Shown one piece after another: positions 63,265-64,000 of a stretch of DNA of 64,000 nucleotides. Within the stretch, counting starts at the first letter, position 1. The number at the start of each line of letters is the position of its first letter. Location: assembly GCA_050288165.1 (NCBI GenBank), contig JBNKDG010000003.1, positions 186,001 through 250,000 of the forward strand. Reading direction: 5' to 3'. This stretch comes from JAPHTQ01 sp050288165 (GTDB lineage: Bacteria; Pseudomonadota; Gammaproteobacteria; Thiohalomonadales; Thiohalomonadaceae). The position numbers and the translations under genes are program-made. Under the pieces are notes generated by a model that saw nothing but the letters and a program-made list of their open reading frames with translations, was not told the origin of the DNA and did not search any database.

Positions 63265-64000
63265 TTACTGCTGTGCCTGGCTGATTAACTGCCGGGCATG
63301 CTCAAGGGTTTGCTCGGTGATATTGACCCCGCCGGACATCCGCGCCACTTCCTCTACCCGTACATCACCATCGATCGCCTGCACTACGGTGCGGGTCTCC
63401 TTGCCGTCGCTCTGCTTGCTGATGCGGAAGTGGTGGTGACCCTGCGAGGCGACCTGCGGTTGGTGGGTGACGCAGAGAACCTGGCGGTTTTCACCCAGTT
63501 TGCGTAACTGACGACCAACCATCTCGGCGACACCGCCACCGATGCCGACATCGACCTCGTCGAAGATCAGGGTGGGTATCCCCTCCTGGCTGACGGTGAT
63601 GACCTGAATAGCGAGGCTGATACGTGACAGCTCGCCACCGGAGGCGACCTTGCTCAGCGGTTGCAGCGGTTGGCCCGGGTTGGCGCTGACTCGCAGTTCC
63701 ACACTCTCCAGACCGCTTGCGGAGGGGCCTTTCTCCAGCGGGAGCAGGGCGATGTCGAAACGCCCGCCGCCCATGCCCAATTCCTGCATATTGGCGCTGA
63801 CCGCCTCGGCCAGTTTTTTCGCCGCTTTTTCCCGCCCTGCGCTCAACTGCTGTGCCAGTTGGTTGTATTCGGCATAGCTCTTTTCGATCTCCGCCTGCAT
63901 CCCCTGCAGACGGCTGTCGGAGGCGTTCAACTCATCCAGTTCCTGCTGTAGTTGTTGCAGCAGTCCCGGCAGTTCTTCCGGCGCAACACGGTGTTTGCGT
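63265..64000 (-). CDS. recN: DNA repair protein RecN, C-terminal part (cut by the window edge)
   Basis: RecN is an SMC-like ATPase for double-strand-break repair. Only the last 245 or so codons are in the window; the frame is still open at base 64000 (reading RKHRVAPEELPGLLQQL inward). Visible are the end of the coiled coil, the ABC signature SKVASGGELSRISLAIQV, Walker B IPTLIFDEVDVGIGGG and the D/H-loop VLCVTHQPQVAS. Walker A lies outside. The position beside fur and bamE is typical. Confidence 0.96.
   Translation of the reverse strand, partial: RKHRVAPEELPGLLQQLQQELDELNASDSRLQGMQAEIEKSYAEYNQLAQQLSAGREKAAKKLAEAVSANMQELGMGGGRFDIALLPLEKGPSASGLESVELRVSANPGQPLQPLSKVASGGELSRISLAIQVITVSQEGIPTLIFDEVDVGIGGGVAEMVGRQLRKLGENRQVLCVTHQPQVASQGHHHFRISKQSDGKETRTVVQAIDGDVRVEEVARMSGGVNITEQTLEHARQLISQAQQ

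Overview
This window looks like a stretch of chromosome from a gammaproteobacterium. It is mid-to-high in GC (roughly 55-60% by eye). Gene order is the ancestral gammaproteobacterial housekeeping order: carAB-greA, rlmE-ftsH-folP-glmM-tpiA-secG-tRNA-Leu, nuoA-N, initiator tRNA-rimP-nusA-infB-rbfA-truB-rpsO-pnp, ssrA-smpB, ratAB, bamE/fur/recN. Separate nuoC and nuoD, a DUF2818 gene after nuoN, an Irr-like Fur protein beside a di-heme peroxidase and a full gspC-N cluster point away from enterobacteria. They suggest an environmental, perhaps Chromatiales-like, lineage; that placement is inference. I see no transposase, integrase, phage gene, CRISPR array or defence system.

Layout. 1-7.2 kb: a secreted protein of unknown function with an AT-rich 5' third, recJ, a PAP2-type lipoprotein phosphatase, a small outer-membrane barrel and a CPA1 Na+/H+ antiporter with a C-terminal cyclic-nucleotide-binding domain. 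7.2-13.7 kb: carA-carB-greA-DUF4149, convergent yhbY, a MITE-like inverted repeat, and rlmE. 13.8-19.3 kb: ftsH, folP-glmM, tpiA-secG-tRNA-Leu. 19.3-20.0 kb: the only long gene-free stretch, with two tandem terminators, a copy of the tRNA 3' end, a second inverted-repeat element and the likely nuo promoter. 20.0-34.7 kb: all 14 subunits of complex I. 34.7-43.9 kb: DUF2818, the initiator tRNA, then the translation/RNA operon rimP to pnp. 44.0-45.9 kb: a small membrane protein, mtnB and a thioredoxin-fold protein. 46.0-57.4 kb: the type II secretion operon gspC-N. 57.4-59.1 kb: an Irr-like regulator and cytochrome c peroxidase separated by a perfect 17-bp palindrome. 59.1-60.2 kb: tmRNA with a duplicated 3' end and terminator, then smpB. 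60.3-64.0 kb: an NSS-family transporter, ratA-ratB, bamE, fur and the 3' part of recN, which runs off the window.

The genes cover respiration (Nuo), pyrimidine/arginine precursor supply (CarAB), transcription and translation factors with RNA turnover (NusA, IF2, RbfA, TruB, S15, PNPase, RimP, RlmE, YhbY, tmRNA/SmpB), protein quality control and export (FtsH, SecG, BamE, T2SS), and iron/peroxide control (Fur, Irr-like, Ccp). The less ordinary signals are: 3'-end duplications at both tRNA-Leu and ssrA; two families of long inverted repeats; the Irr-like regulator with its palindrome; a predicted leaderless folP promoter; a TTG start for carA; and short ORFs bridging three nuo gene junctions. 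I found no convincing new multi-gene system.
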